A stretch of DNA of 64,000 nucleotides, taken from positions 132,001-196,000 of the forward strand of contig JACATO010000993.1 of the NCBI GenBank assembly GCA_018389105.1, given 5' to 3'. This DNA is from Nautilus pompilius. Taxonomy: Eukaryota; Mollusca; Cephalopoda; Nautilida; Nautilidae. Below are positions 50,601-60,134 of this stretch, in pieces (position 1 is the stretch's first letter; each line of letters starts with the position of its first letter). Under the pieces are notes generated by a model. The model ran no database searches. It was not told where the DNA came from and saw nothing but the letters and a program-made list of their open reading frames with translations. A program made the translations under genes and the position numbers.

Positions 50601-52683
50601 ACAGAGTCGTATAACCTATCACTATATGACTTGGAACTTGCTGTTGAAGACAGATGGCAGTGGAGCCATGTTATAATTAATGAAACCAGCAGTCATATTG
50701 AAGAAAGAAGGCTTAGAAAAAAAAAATTGGCAGCATTCTTATCAAATGGACTTCAGGTGTAGCTCCAGAATAAGATTGGTAAATAAGCCATTAAAGAAAG
50801 CATATCTGGCCATGTGTTTCTCCCAGATCAGTTGTCGTCAACCATCATCATCATCATCATGATCATTGTCCTTATATTTAATGTCATCTGACATCCAATT
50901 ACTTCATCTTTTAGTTTTTTATTGCTCATGAGGAGTCACCTTTCTCTACTTATTATTTTTAAGGAACTGGATTTATTGGAAGAAACTTGGTTCATTACCT
51001 GGTTAGAAATGACCTTGTTGCTAAGGTAAGTCATTTATTTTTTTGGAAGTAACACTGATCCAGACCTTTTAATTACCTGTACTCTCAAATTTTTATGGTA
51101 TTCAAGAAAATTAATGAAACCTAAGTATTTTGGTAGGTGTTTATGTACTCTCCAGTAGGGAGATTAGATTAGATCTTATGCTTACTTATTTTTGCATTAA
51201 AAGTATACTGTGCCATTAAAAAAATAAATATATTATTATGTTTGCACATTCTTGCCTTATGTATGTTTGCCTGATGTTTTCACCATTCCTGATGCAGTCT
51301 CAGGAAAAGGGAGACAAATTTCTTACCATGAGCTTGGTGGCATATGCAGCATATTTTTTTGCATCATGCCTTAGTGGTCTTTACATACATTAAGAAAATT
51401 AAATATTAATAATTGAGCAGGTTAGTATGCTTGTTTTTAATAGTTCTTGCTTGATCTGGATTGTTCTTGGATGTGTAGTTCCCCTTAGTCTGTTTTCCCA
51501 TCCAGTAACCAAAGAATTTCTAGTGGTATTTTCCCTGAAGAAGTTGGTGGTATTCAGTCTCCTTGTCTGGGGGCACCATAACTGAGATACCTGATGCAAA
51601 ATGCACACTTTAAAAAGACTCCGTGCACTTTTGGTAATTTTGATGTATGTAGGAGGAGGAGAGTTAAAGCCATGGGCAGAAATAACAACGGTCTAGAATG
51701 ACACTGAAGGGATACAAAAAAACAATGAAACATTTATTTGTGAATAAAAGTTTATGATTAAAGAAAATGCAAATGTGCAATGGCAGTGGTGTTAATTTTT
51801 TTGTTTGGTTCTTACGATTCTAATCTTTAGTGGTTATTAAATATAATGGGTAAATGTGAATTCATAATTTATAAGTTCAAATATACTTTAACACCCAGTT
51901 TGAGAGAGAGAGAGAGAGAGCCTGGCATATTCTTGTTAGCTATATACAGAACCTCTGGAACTAAGATTTTTTTCTAGTAGTGTTTCAGCTAACATTTACA
52001 GTTGGCTTATAGTCTGGAAAGCCCAAAACCTAGACATGCTTTTAATTTCTTCATTTTCATTTATGAAAAGTATAAAAAAAAGTGTTGAAATAGTATATGG
52101 ATCCTGCTATGGCTCAAAGGTATATTGATCCATTCAAAGAGTAAACAGCTCAATTGTTTTAAGATGGTGCTGAAGATGAAGCAAAAAGATGGGAGCAAGT
52201 GGAATGCGTGAACACTTAGTCGATAATGTCTCTGTCATATCCATATTATGGCTGAAATTGAGATACAAGATTTATCTGCTTTGCTGCAGAAACGGTGTAA
52301 AGGTAGGATGTCGTTGTCTACCAGAGGCATTTAAGTGGCTTATCTTCAACAGCTCGATGGCATTTTTGTTAAGTACAGTGGTGAAATTACACCAGTAAAC
52401 GCTCCGCAGATCTTCAAGGAGCAACGACCCCAGCCGAATCAAATCCAAGACATCCTTCATGGAAACCAAAATGATAAAAAAGAAAAAGTGTCCTTCATTT
52501 AAAAAAACTACCATTAATATGTTTACTAAGATTACTTTTTTTTTTTTAATCTTTAGGTTTTTGCAGAGTCTGTGAACTTTCCTAGCTGTCATTCATTTGC
52601 TTTGTTTCTACTTTCACTCTTGTCAGGTGCGTGTCGCAGACAAGGTTCCGCCCCAGATGGCTTGGCTTAATGATAAACACAAG
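31552..52683 (+). CDS. NAD-dependent epimerase/dehydratase-like protein (extended SDR), N-terminal part, three exons
   Basis: Joining 31552-31594, 50964-51025 and 52627-52683 gives a continuous frame of 54 residues with no stop. It starts [15 protein letters not shown], then [20 protein letters not shown], then [19 protein letters not shown]. The order is a hydrophobic beta-1 strand (residues 9-13), a GxxGxxG loop (G14, G17, G20), helix A, and beta-2 (36-39) ending in D40. This is the N-terminus of an extended short-chain dehydrogenase/reductase Rossmann domain. An acidic residue at D40 normally favours NAD over NADP. The pattern after beta-2 (KVPPQ..WLN) resembles uncharacterised animal epimerase/dehydratase-family proteins, from memory of the family. 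Substrate is unknown and location is probably cytosolic, since no signal peptide is visible. The catalytic YxxxK and the remaining domain are not in the exons seen. The gene probably continues beyond 64000. Confidence 0.85.
33112..33560. repeat. CA/GACA microsatellite array
   Basis: About 450 bp of CA runs alternating with GAGAGACACAGACA-type units. Several open frames of about 150 codons on both strands (33076-33583) come entirely from this repeat and encode only Cys/Val/Ser/Leu or His/Thr/Arg repeats. They are not genes. Confidence 0.97.
33941..34022 (-). repeat. tRNA-like SINE head A
   Basis: On the minus strand the segment reads as a degenerate tRNA: an A-box-like stretch with TGATCGGTAGAC and, about 40 bp later, a B-box-like GTCATTGATTCAAAATC. 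These are the two internal promoter boxes of RNA polymerase III SINEs. It lacks a clean cloverleaf, so it is not a functional tRNA gene. The SINE body would extend to the left, with its end undefined. Confidence 0.5.
35441..35466. repeat. (ATT)n microsatellite
   Basis: Eight perfect ATT units in intron 1. Confidence 0.9.
36010..36840 (-). pseudogene. Tc1/mariner-type transposase remnant, copy 2
   Basis: This is the same family as the 23.6-24.2 kb copy and it keeps more of the C-terminus. Minus-strand reading shows [11 protein letters not shown] (about 36460-36505, first catalytic Asp retained), then [12 protein letters not shown] (about 36230-36265, second catalytic Asp region altered), then a C-terminal segment with [10 protein letters not shown] and LDELWKVLQ (about 36030-36130), typical of the end of these transposases. 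Several frameshifts and stops separate the blocks, so the copy is dead. Compared with copy 1, several CpG sites have become TG or CA. Terminal repeats were not identified, so the ends are approximate. Confidence 0.88.
38632..38675. repeat. (TCA)n microsatellite
   Basis: About fifteen perfect units immediately left of SINE-like head B. It may be the slippage-prone tail of that element, which lies on the minus strand with its 3' end to the left. Confidence 0.95.
38728..38813 (-). repeat. tRNA-like SINE head B
   Basis: The minus strand begins GGGAGCGCAATGGTGTACA, an A-box-like segment resembling the GCNNAGTGG core of tRNA-derived SINEs. A B-box-like GTGGATTCACGATTAGC follows about 35 bp later. 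The trinucleotide run at 38632-38675 sits where the element's 3' tail would be. Confidence 0.5.
39631..39990. repeat. Foldback inverted repeat nested in the hAT element
   Basis: The left arm (about 39631-39720) and right arm (about 39917-39990) are inverted copies around a loop of about 196 bp. The inner 22 bp (39699-39720 versus 39917-39938) are perfectly complementary. The outer part, AAAGTTGGTAAAGATATTTT and beyond, is also almost perfect. The left arm carries an extra short direct duplication of a TTATTATTAAAC segment. This looks like a MITE-type insertion or a rearranged end duplication. Confidence 0.8.
40425..41930 (+). pseudogene. hAT transposase pseudogene, ZBED5/FAM200-like
   Basis: The coding remnant starts ATGGCGAAG at 40425 and shows successive blocks in shifting frames. 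A BED-finger segment (about 40525-40625) reads WPHCVI, then TGA (40590-40592) where the second zinc-binding Cys is expected, then ML and MKPSNL. Next come [15 protein letters not shown] (about 40990-41035), an [16 protein letters not shown] block (about 41060-41110), [20 protein letters not shown] (about 41328-41390, frameshifted at T7), and the [19 protein letters not shown] block ending near 41700. The order matches ZBED5, FAM200 and SCAND3-type domesticated or mobile hAT transposases. Multiple stops and frameshifts make it non-functional. Confidence 0.88.
43400..43693 (-). repeat. tRNA-derived SINE C
   Basis: The head, on the minus strand from about 43693, reads GTGGTCCAGTGGCAAACTGC (good A box) and then GAGTTCAAATCCAGGC (good B box), spaced as in a tRNA. 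The body runs left through CTTTCCGCATTAGG to near 43400, about 290 bp in all. It shares a CCTCCCA(C/T)-containing body segment with SINE D at 44165. An intact cloverleaf is not preserved, so it is not counted as a tRNA gene. Confidence 0.75.
44165..44520 (+). repeat. tRNA-derived SINE D
   Basis: The plus strand reads GGACAGCCAGTGGTTCAGGC (A-box type) and then AGAGCCTCAGGTTCTCCAGA in the position of a degraded B box. The body follows with CGGTTTCCTCCCACATTT, similar to SINE C in the opposite orientation. The right boundary is uncertain. Confidence 0.55.
44732..44780. repeat. Short interspersed repeat, copy 1
   Basis: A segment starting TATACCAGGGATGTTCAAAT and ending near GATACTGTTATGG matches 45773-45820 at about five in six positions. 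A weaker third match starts at about 49098. It is probably the end of a DNA transposon family. Confidence 0.65.
44907..44930. repeat. (GTT)n microsatellite
   Basis: Eight near-perfect GTT units. Confidence 0.9.
45773..45856. repeat. Short interspersed repeat, copy 2, with inverted ends
   Basis: This is the second copy of the 44732 element. GTTCAAATAAAA near its left end is matched in inverted orientation by TTTTATTTGAAT at 45839-45850. The segment could therefore be a tiny palindromic MITE-like unit. Confidence 0.5.
48218..48260. repeat. (CTGT)n microsatellite
   Basis: CTGT tetranucleotides with one CTCTGT interruption, in intron 1. Confidence 0.95.
50964..51025 (+). CDS. Exon 2 of the epimerase-like gene
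   Basis: The acceptor is a pyrimidine-rich TTATTATTTTTAAG and the donor is GCTAAG|GTAAGT. The 62-bp exon supplies the last two bases of a glycine codon split by intron 1 and then exactly 20 codons. It completes the GGTGFIG loop and helix A and ends in phase 0. The dinucleotide-binding fingerprint reassembles across a 19.4-kb intron, which is strong evidence that both exons are real. Confidence 0.9.
51026..52626 (+). other. Intron 2 of the epimerase-like gene
   Basis: A GT-AG intron of 1,601 bp in phase 0. It is AT-rich, with a GA run at 51905-51920. No nested gene or named mobile element is seen. The 106-codon minus-strand frame at 52272-52592 has no recognisable domain. Confidence 0.85.
52627..52683 (+). 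CDS. Exon 3 of the epimerase-like gene
   Basis: A long pyrimidine tract ending TTGTCAG precedes the exon, and AAG|GTAGGT follows. The 57 bp are 19 whole codons (phase 0 at both ends) reading [19 protein letters not shown]. This is the expected beta-2 strand with a terminal Asp, followed by the loop to the next helix. CpG and GC content rise locally relative to the surrounding intron. Confidence 0.88.
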
Positions 52684-55600
52684 GTAGGTCAGACCAGAAA
52701 TGCTGCTTATCTAAATTCAGATTTTAACTTGACTGTTTTAAAATTTCAACGGCATTTTCGTTTCTTCTTTTAAAAATTTGTCATGAAAACTTTACTTCGT
52801 CTTATTCTAAAGCAAACAGTATTGAATGGATGTACCGGTGTGCTATCTTTTAGCTGCCGGTTTTATTTGTTACATTTCATCATCATATGGAAAACAAAAG
52901 GAAAGAGAAAAGAAAAGTGAACTCTTTTGTTGTTGATATTGCGCGATGTGACGAAAACAGTATCTCGGATTGATCCATATGTCCTGCGATGATGTATAGT
53001 CAGTGTAGATTTTAGTTTCAAGCTGTGACGATGTGGTCCATTTGTCAGAACTATGGATTTCTGCCTGTTATGAGAAGAGAGCAGAAGTCAGTGTGGTTCC
53101 CAATGCTTTTTTGTTATCATAGAAAAAGCTTTCCAGAACATTTTGGGCTGAGATTGCAACTATAAGCGGACTTAGGCAGCTTTAACCCAACACGACAGTT
53201 TACAACTTATTATTTTTTTACATTAAGCATTAAACTACTATTGCTAAGCAGCTGTAAGTTAACAAACTCTAACTTGAAGACAGTTCTAAATGCTTGTTTA
53301 TGCGTGCATGTATATATATATTTTTTTTAAATTCTAAGGCCTCTGTGGAAGCTTGTAAACATTTAACTAATTACATTTCTGTGTACGGGGTTGATTCCTA
53401 AACTTCATGTGTGGCCACAAAGTTCCATGTCACAGAATTGAGCATTGAAAACCCACTTTACCACTGGTGTGTTGGTTCTCTCTCTCTTGGTCTTCCCTAA
53501 TGATGCTTGTCAGCTGCACCTTCTAGTCCACTTGTAAATGCTTTGACCCCCACATGTGTGCATTCCCCTTGCTGGTATTGTTTTCACTATACACTGGAAA
53601 GGCAAGGGTTTTTCCGACTGATATCTCAAAAGACTCCTTGGATTCCTGTGCTCTAGTCTCCATTATGGACAACACCTTAAACCCGCTGTTCCACAGCTCT
53701 GCCGAGCAGCAACAAGCTATATTACATTTCATTTTATTAATTTTTTTCAGATCAAAGCAACAGTTTCTGATTATTGAATTGTAACACCAGATTTGTGTTT
53801 TTTTCTCCTGAGTCTACAGTAGATATTCTGAAATGAACTATTATTTAGAATGCATTGAAATGCTTGTGTCTCCTATTTCTTCTTAGCGTGTGAATTGGTT
53901 TTAATATTTCGAATTAAACCACGGTATGTTCCATGCTGGTCTGTAAAGTCTAGGCACTGTCTCTGGGATTTTGAAAATCTTTTTAAAAAAAAAAACAACA
54001 AAAGACACCTGGGATTTCTTTGACTCTAAAGAAATTGAGACAAAACATTTGGCTTTCTCTGATGCATCTCCAAGATGTTCCAACAATCTGTAAAAAGAAT
54101 ACAATACAGGAATTTTTTCCTGCCTTGTTTCATGTTGGATTTTATAATTAATTCCAGAAACAGTATATATATATATATGTCTACGTTAATTATCAATTCT
54201 CCAGGTAACTGACAATTAAGTCAATCAGAGTTACATCCCATCCATCATAAAGCTATTATGTAAATATACTTTCAAATTGCAACAACATATCAGGATATTT
54301 TCTTTATTGGTAAAAAAAAGGAGAGACTCGTCATCAACATTGATTGTTTTTAAGCACTAACAGATATTTTAATAAAACAGATTCTTGTTCTGTGGTAGTT
54401 AAAAAGTTTAATGATGATTAAGCAGCAGAAAATATTTCTGTCCCAGGGTTACAGCAACGTAAATTAGGGGAAGGAAAATAATTTTCTCTATGTTTGAAAT
54501 CTGATAAATTATGCAAAGAAGAATGTGACATCAGTCAGCTGAAGGGGAGGGAAAAAAAAAATTTTTTTTTTTTTTTAAGGAACCAGATGTCAGATTGACA
54601 TTTCTGTGGTGAATTTTGAAACATTTGACAATAATAGACTTGCAATTTTCCCCATGTGGTCATCTGATCACAAGACTCGGATTTTCTGGCACATGCCACA
54701 TGAAGTGTGCAACTGAAGCATCATCTGGTGGCATTTAAAAAGGAGCCTGGACCAGTGCTTAGGGCATACCTACCTATCCAGGCATGATGTTAGAAATAAG
54801 ATGTACTCTGAATATTTGGGTTAGAGTTGGCTACCACCCTGACTTTCATTTTTGTGATTTCATGTGATTAATTTAAAAAGAATTATCATAAAATAGCATA
54901 CTGCTGTGTTTATGTGCTGGCAAATCTCAGCATTTATGGTTATTTTAAAAATTGATATAACACATTTTGTCAAAATTTACTATTAAGTTTTTTAATTCTA
55001 AAGGGAAAATGTTTGTGTAATGTAGTGCAATGCAGTTCTCCCCCCACCAAAAAAAAAAAAAAAACTATTAAAATTGGGTTATGTAAAACAGCCTAGAACA
55101 GATCTTGCCCTTTAAAAATCTGGGAAATCATCAAGGATAAAAGTGAATGGGAACTGTTTGCATTTTACTATGAGGTTAATCGGGACGTCAGTGCTATATT
55201 AAAGCTGATAACTCCAGGCTTCAACAATTCTGCTCATAGAACCAGAAAAATATTTGTTTTATTTGCTGGAATATCATATACCGTGATGAAGTTTCAACAT
55301 TTCAGATGTAAAATTACCGGTTAATGTATAATATTTGGGATGCATTTGGGAATAAAATAGGCTCTGTAACTCTTCTGTAAAATGTTTTGCAACTCCACTA
55401 ACCCTTTCTACAAACCTGTTGTCTCGGGTCATTTACTTGTAACTGTTGGAAACGATATGTACGGTGTTCCCTGGCGCGTTAGTAGTTTCAAAAGCAGCAA
55501 GTGCTTTTGGTTCCAGCCCGTACTGGTCTAACTAATGCTACGGTCCCTTGCTGACTTAGTTGATGAAAGCAACACTTTAGATAGATTGAATTCATCGTTA

Positions 55601-58600
55601 AGCTTAATTGGGCTGATGTAGTCAATGGTAGGAGAAACAGCTTTAACACTGGTATTGCACCTGCGTTTTGTTCATTCTCCAGATATCAAAACAGCATATG
55701 AGAACTTTGATAAATAAAATTCTTAAAGATTCCATGTTTATTGTTTACATTAATCTCATCAGAAGAAAACTGGCCTTGTCTTTTAGATGGACTTTAACAA
55801 TACAAAACAAACAGTTGAAAATTATCTAATTGTCTGTGGGCAGGTGTGCACTTCTCCAAAATATAAAACAGGATAAAGTTGCATTTGCATTATTTAATTT
55901 TTGGATGTCTTTTCAATCATGATGTTAGGATTAGAGAGTAAAACATGCAATATTTTCTGCCAACTGTGTGATCTGACCATGATTATTTTCTAGGTTTCAA
56001 GACTGGATGGATCATACAAAAATTCAGAGGGCTAGGGGTTAATATGATGTTAAAAACCTGATCTTTATCTTCTCTCTCTCATTTTTCAAACTGGATTGGA
56101 TCTTACCTGCATCCTACTTGAGCGAAATGAACAAGTTTGATTATCTCCTAGCTTCTTTAAGTTTGTTTTTTTTTTTTTTTTTTACCAGTTAGCCATGTCA
56201 GATGAAAACACGACATCTCTTTCTGTCCGAAGTCAGCCGTGTGGTACAGCAGATTTACGTTGCAAGTAATAATGAAGCGGACCTGTGGAAAACATGCTTA
56301 AGAATGTTGCACATTTTAACTAATTTTTTTAAAGCTTTCAGTTTATCTGTGATTTCCAAGCAATCTTAGTAGAACCAACAGGACATTCTTTAAACACGTA
56401 TGCCTACATTCTTCTTAGATTTCCCTTTATTTATGAACAGGTACCCTATTTGCACAAAGAAATGAGAGAGAGATTGTCGTACCAGCTAGTTTAGGGCTGG
56501 CCATCCACTCCACCTCTTTACCTTAGCGTTTGCCAAACATGGAACATAACTTTATGAGGAGTACATGCATTGATAATCCTTAACTCGAAGAATCTGGTTC
56601 TATGAAGCAAAATTCTAGGGTTTACCAAAGAAAATTTCTTTTCTAACTTTATCTGATCAGTTTTGCTTTTTGTCTCCATTTGATTTTAAAAAAATCTACT
56701 CGTGTGTGTATAGATAACTGAAAACCCTGATGATATTAGCAGATAATCAATGATTTAAAATCTTGTCCAGGTTATCTCAACCCCCTCAATATTCTGTTGG
56801 TTGCAGAAAGGTCTGATACTGCATTCCATTTTCAGCTAATGTTCACCCATCATTTAAACTGAGCATTAAGTGTGTGCGGGACCATCAGTGTTTCTGCTTT
56901 ATCATGATTCAGAAATGTATTAGAAATCAATAGATGCGTATACTTCCCCTGATGATGGCTGCTTTTAGGCTTGGCTGTCTACTTCAGGATGTCTATGATG
57001 GATTTCAGGATGGTGACCTAATTATCTAACTCTTCTATTGAGACTTCCTCCAGTGCTTGGCTGTACTGTTGGAGTTGGCCTTTGTTCATGTCAACAGAAT
57101 TCTTTTAATTAATGATTTTTCAAAACTAAACAACTTAGCATTTTACTTTGGAATGTGGGAGTTTTTTTTTTCAGATTGGGGAAAACTAAAGTAATGTATA
57201 TATATATATATATTAAATGTGTATACTCTAGTGCTCTAATTGGTAATCAATATTACTTCTTTTAAAATGGTTGGTAAAAGATGAAAGATATGAAGCCATA
57301 GCAGAATTTATTTGTCTTTAATAGATACTGTTTTATGTTGCTTCTGTTATGATTACTTTCAAATTTATGATGCAAAATCGGAGTCGAGAAACCAAAGGTC
57401 ACCTTGTAAAAGTTCGGAGAGAGAACAAACTTACGACCTAGATACGGTTGCCTCTCCTTACGTTCAACATTTGAACAAGGAGTTTTTTTTTCTTCTCCTC
57501 CTCCTTCCTCTTAAGAACTAAAATCTGTTATCAGTGTTAAAACAGACATTGAACTGCACTACAGTGTGAGAGTTGGAATTTCAGCCCCAGCGATATCGAT
57601 GCTGACCTTGTGGTATGGCCTGAAGTAGATCATTCCGGGGGGGGCATCTTGAGTAGGACATGAAACATGAAACAAGTCACTTCCTTTAGCCAGCTGCATA
57701 AAAGTTGCACTTTTGACTACCAGTCAGCACAGCAACAACCTTTCCAAAACTACTACTACATCCCCCCTTTTTTTGTTTTTTTAAAGATAGTTAAATTTTT
57801 TTTTTAAAAAAAAAAAGAAAAACAAATGGGACTTTTCTGACTATAATTGGGTTCTAAGTATTGATGCCTGTCTGGGGGGGGGGGTTGTAGAACATTTGAA
57901 ATTTGAATTATGCAGATGTTCCATAGGATCGAAAAAAAATAATAAAAAATTCCAAAATTATCGCATGTGGCCGCATCTGTAGGAAATCCCATTGCTCAGG
58001 ACTGATCTGTGTTGGGCTGCAGATGGGAATAATGGTTAAATCTGAATGAATCTTGAGTATGCAGTAGCGATTAGTAATCGGTGGAAGAAAAAAGAAACTG
58101 CTAGTCACCTTTATGTGGTGTGTGTCAGGTGCACATTGGACGAGAGACATTATTCTTGTTCGATGAGGATGACGTGCATGATTTTCCCAAAAACCTTTGG
58201 GAGCTCTCTGACAGGGCCAGTGCACAAATATATGACATCAGATAAACTTTGCAGGATCTGGAACAGCAACAGTTGTTTTTTTTTTTGTTTTTTTTTACAA
58301 ATCTCCAGCAGATTTAAAGAGAGAAGGATGATACTAATTGATGATGCTTGTTAGCATTTAATTGTTTGTTTGTTTCATTTATTTTTGTGTGAATTCATTT
58401 CAAATTTTGCTGAATCTTACATTTTCTATAACCTGTAGAGATCTTAAGGCTGTGCTGTTGCTTTCATTGATATAGTTTGTGCTGATATTTTTAATCAATA
58501 GCTACTGATTTATTTATTGTTAGCATTTAATTATCAATAAACTTTATTAACTTTTTTGCATTTGTTTATATATTTCAAATTGTAATAATTTTGCTGTTTA

Positions 58601-59539
58601 TGTTTGCCAGCAGAAATCTTAAAATTGCACTGGTGCTTCCATAGAAAGAGTTAATGGCAGCATTTGTTACCTGTAACTACTTTTGGGCTAGATTTTAGGA
58701 CTAAATACTAATCATAGTTTTTGTTTTTGAAAGGTTGTTGCATTAAAAAAAAAAGCTTGTTTAATATGAAGCATATTTTTGAGTGTTTGGGTGTTTATCT
58801 GTTACTTTTACACAGCCAAACCGTAGCATCTAGAGGCCCTAAATTTTGGGTGTAAGTACTTCAGAATCTGGGCAAGGTTTTAAGCTGTTTCACATTGGCC
58901 TTGAAGGATATTTTGAGGCCACCAAAGGCCCCTTTTCAAAAGCTGCATAGATTACATTTAGTCCACTGCACTCATTCAAAATAAGTGAGGTAGCAATCTC
59001 AAATTATAATGAAAGTACCTCAGGATCTGAGGGTACCAGAGCCTGGCTTCAAAGGCCAAGAGGTCACCTTTCAAGGTTCAGAGTTACTGCAGCTTCACAG
59101 CATTTGTTCAACTCAGAAGTGACCACAGATTTCAATTTTTCAACAACCACCTTTCGAAGGCCATTTGAAAGTTGCCAATGGCAGGTTTTTATATCATATA
59201 CACAGTATAAATTTGAGAACTAAGAATAAATAAAAACCTTTTGAATTCAAGAGAATGCAGCTTTGCTATGACCATTATTAAAGTACAGGGCAAACCAATG
59301 AAAGTCCTTAGCCTCAATTTAGAGAATCCCTGCTTTTCCCATGGATAACAACTGTATGTTGGGTGCTCAAGAGTTGGCCAAAACAAAAAATCTGTTTTGC
59401 TTTTTCACCCCAAGGAAAAATCAAAAACATTGTTTATAAAGAGGCTGTTATAGAACAAAGTTACATTTAAATGTACAGTTTATAGAATGTTAAGGAATGT
59501 ATCATTAGCATCAATTCAGTGTTCATTCAATGATTCTGC
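52684..59539 (+). other. Start of intron 3, no further exon recognised
   Basis: A consensus donor begins the intron at 52684. I searched by eye for the next SDR segment and found none. The DNA is AT-rich and CpG-poor, with short TA tracts at 54164-54178 and 57196-57213 and homopolymers at about 54560, 55055 and 56168. An exon-like stretch at 58129-58245 is discussed under findings. The intron probably extends past 64000. Confidence 0.6.
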
Positions 59540-60134
59540 ATACTTGCCAACTTTCCAAAATTTTCACAGGGTAAACTTTGGCAATCCGAGTCGTGAAGCG
59601 CTAGAAAACGTAAACACTGATGGTTATCTGTCTCTAAATTTCCATATGGTCACAATTGTCAAATGCAATCAGTTCCACTCTGACTCATGTCCAGGTGTTA
59701 ATTCTTTATTGTAGGTAACACAGGCTGACTTTGCTGTTTTCAAAGTTGTCCTACTCGGTTTGTAGGCATGACAGTCCTCTGTTCTATTGCATTTACATGT
59801 CAACAATGCATCCAGGGTTGAATTGTCAAGAAGAGACCTGTGACGCAACTGGGAGTGTCTGCTGTGGTAGACAAGCCTGTGGAGTGGCGGATGGCTATAG
59901 AGTCAAATGGCGGACGACGATAATGTGAGCCATACACAACGGGGCGATGGGTTTGCTGATTTCTGATTGGTCAAAATATGAAACTTGGGAAATGTCGACT
60001 ATGGGTGATGAAAAATTGGGTTGTTTTCACATTTTATAGGGAGGGTTCTTAAAAAATCAGGAGAAATGAGTCTTTTTTACGAAAAAAGCAGGAGGGTGGG
60101 AGATTGATTAAAAATCGGGAGATTTGGCAAGTAT
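59540..60134. mobile_element. Non-autonomous DNA transposon, 595 bp, with terminal inverted repeats and 8-bp target duplication
   Basis: The left end reads ATACTTGCCAACTTTCC and the reverse complement of the right end reads ATACTTGCCAAATCTCC: eleven perfect terminal bases, then a partial match ending TCC. The flanks are GATTCTGC (59532-59539) and GATTCTGT (60135-60142), a 7/8 match expected from an 8-bp target-site duplication. That size fits hAT or P-superfamily insertion. The interior holds short open frames without a transposase domain. The ATGGCGGACGACGATAATG segment at about 59910 resembles a start-codon context but runs to a stop within about 20 codons. Confidence 0.85.

Larger units (their letters stand above)
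31595..50963 (+). other. Intron 1 (19.4 kb), rich in mobile elements
   Basis: A GT-AG, phase-1 intron. Its first 500 bp remain in the CpG island and the rest is AT-rich and CpG-depleted. Identified contents are listed separately: microsatellites, a Tc1 copy, a hAT element with a nested foldback, four SINE-like heads and short repeated segments at 44732 and 45773. Stretches between them (for example 32110-33110, 34100-35440, 36850-38630, 46000-48200 and 48300-50900) show no recognisable gene, RNA or repeat family. Confidence 0.8.

Noticed and set aside
56189-56268. Strong polypyrimidine tract and CAG suggesting a splice acceptor
   Set aside because: The downstream frame has no donor before a stop and no resemblance to the gene's protein family.
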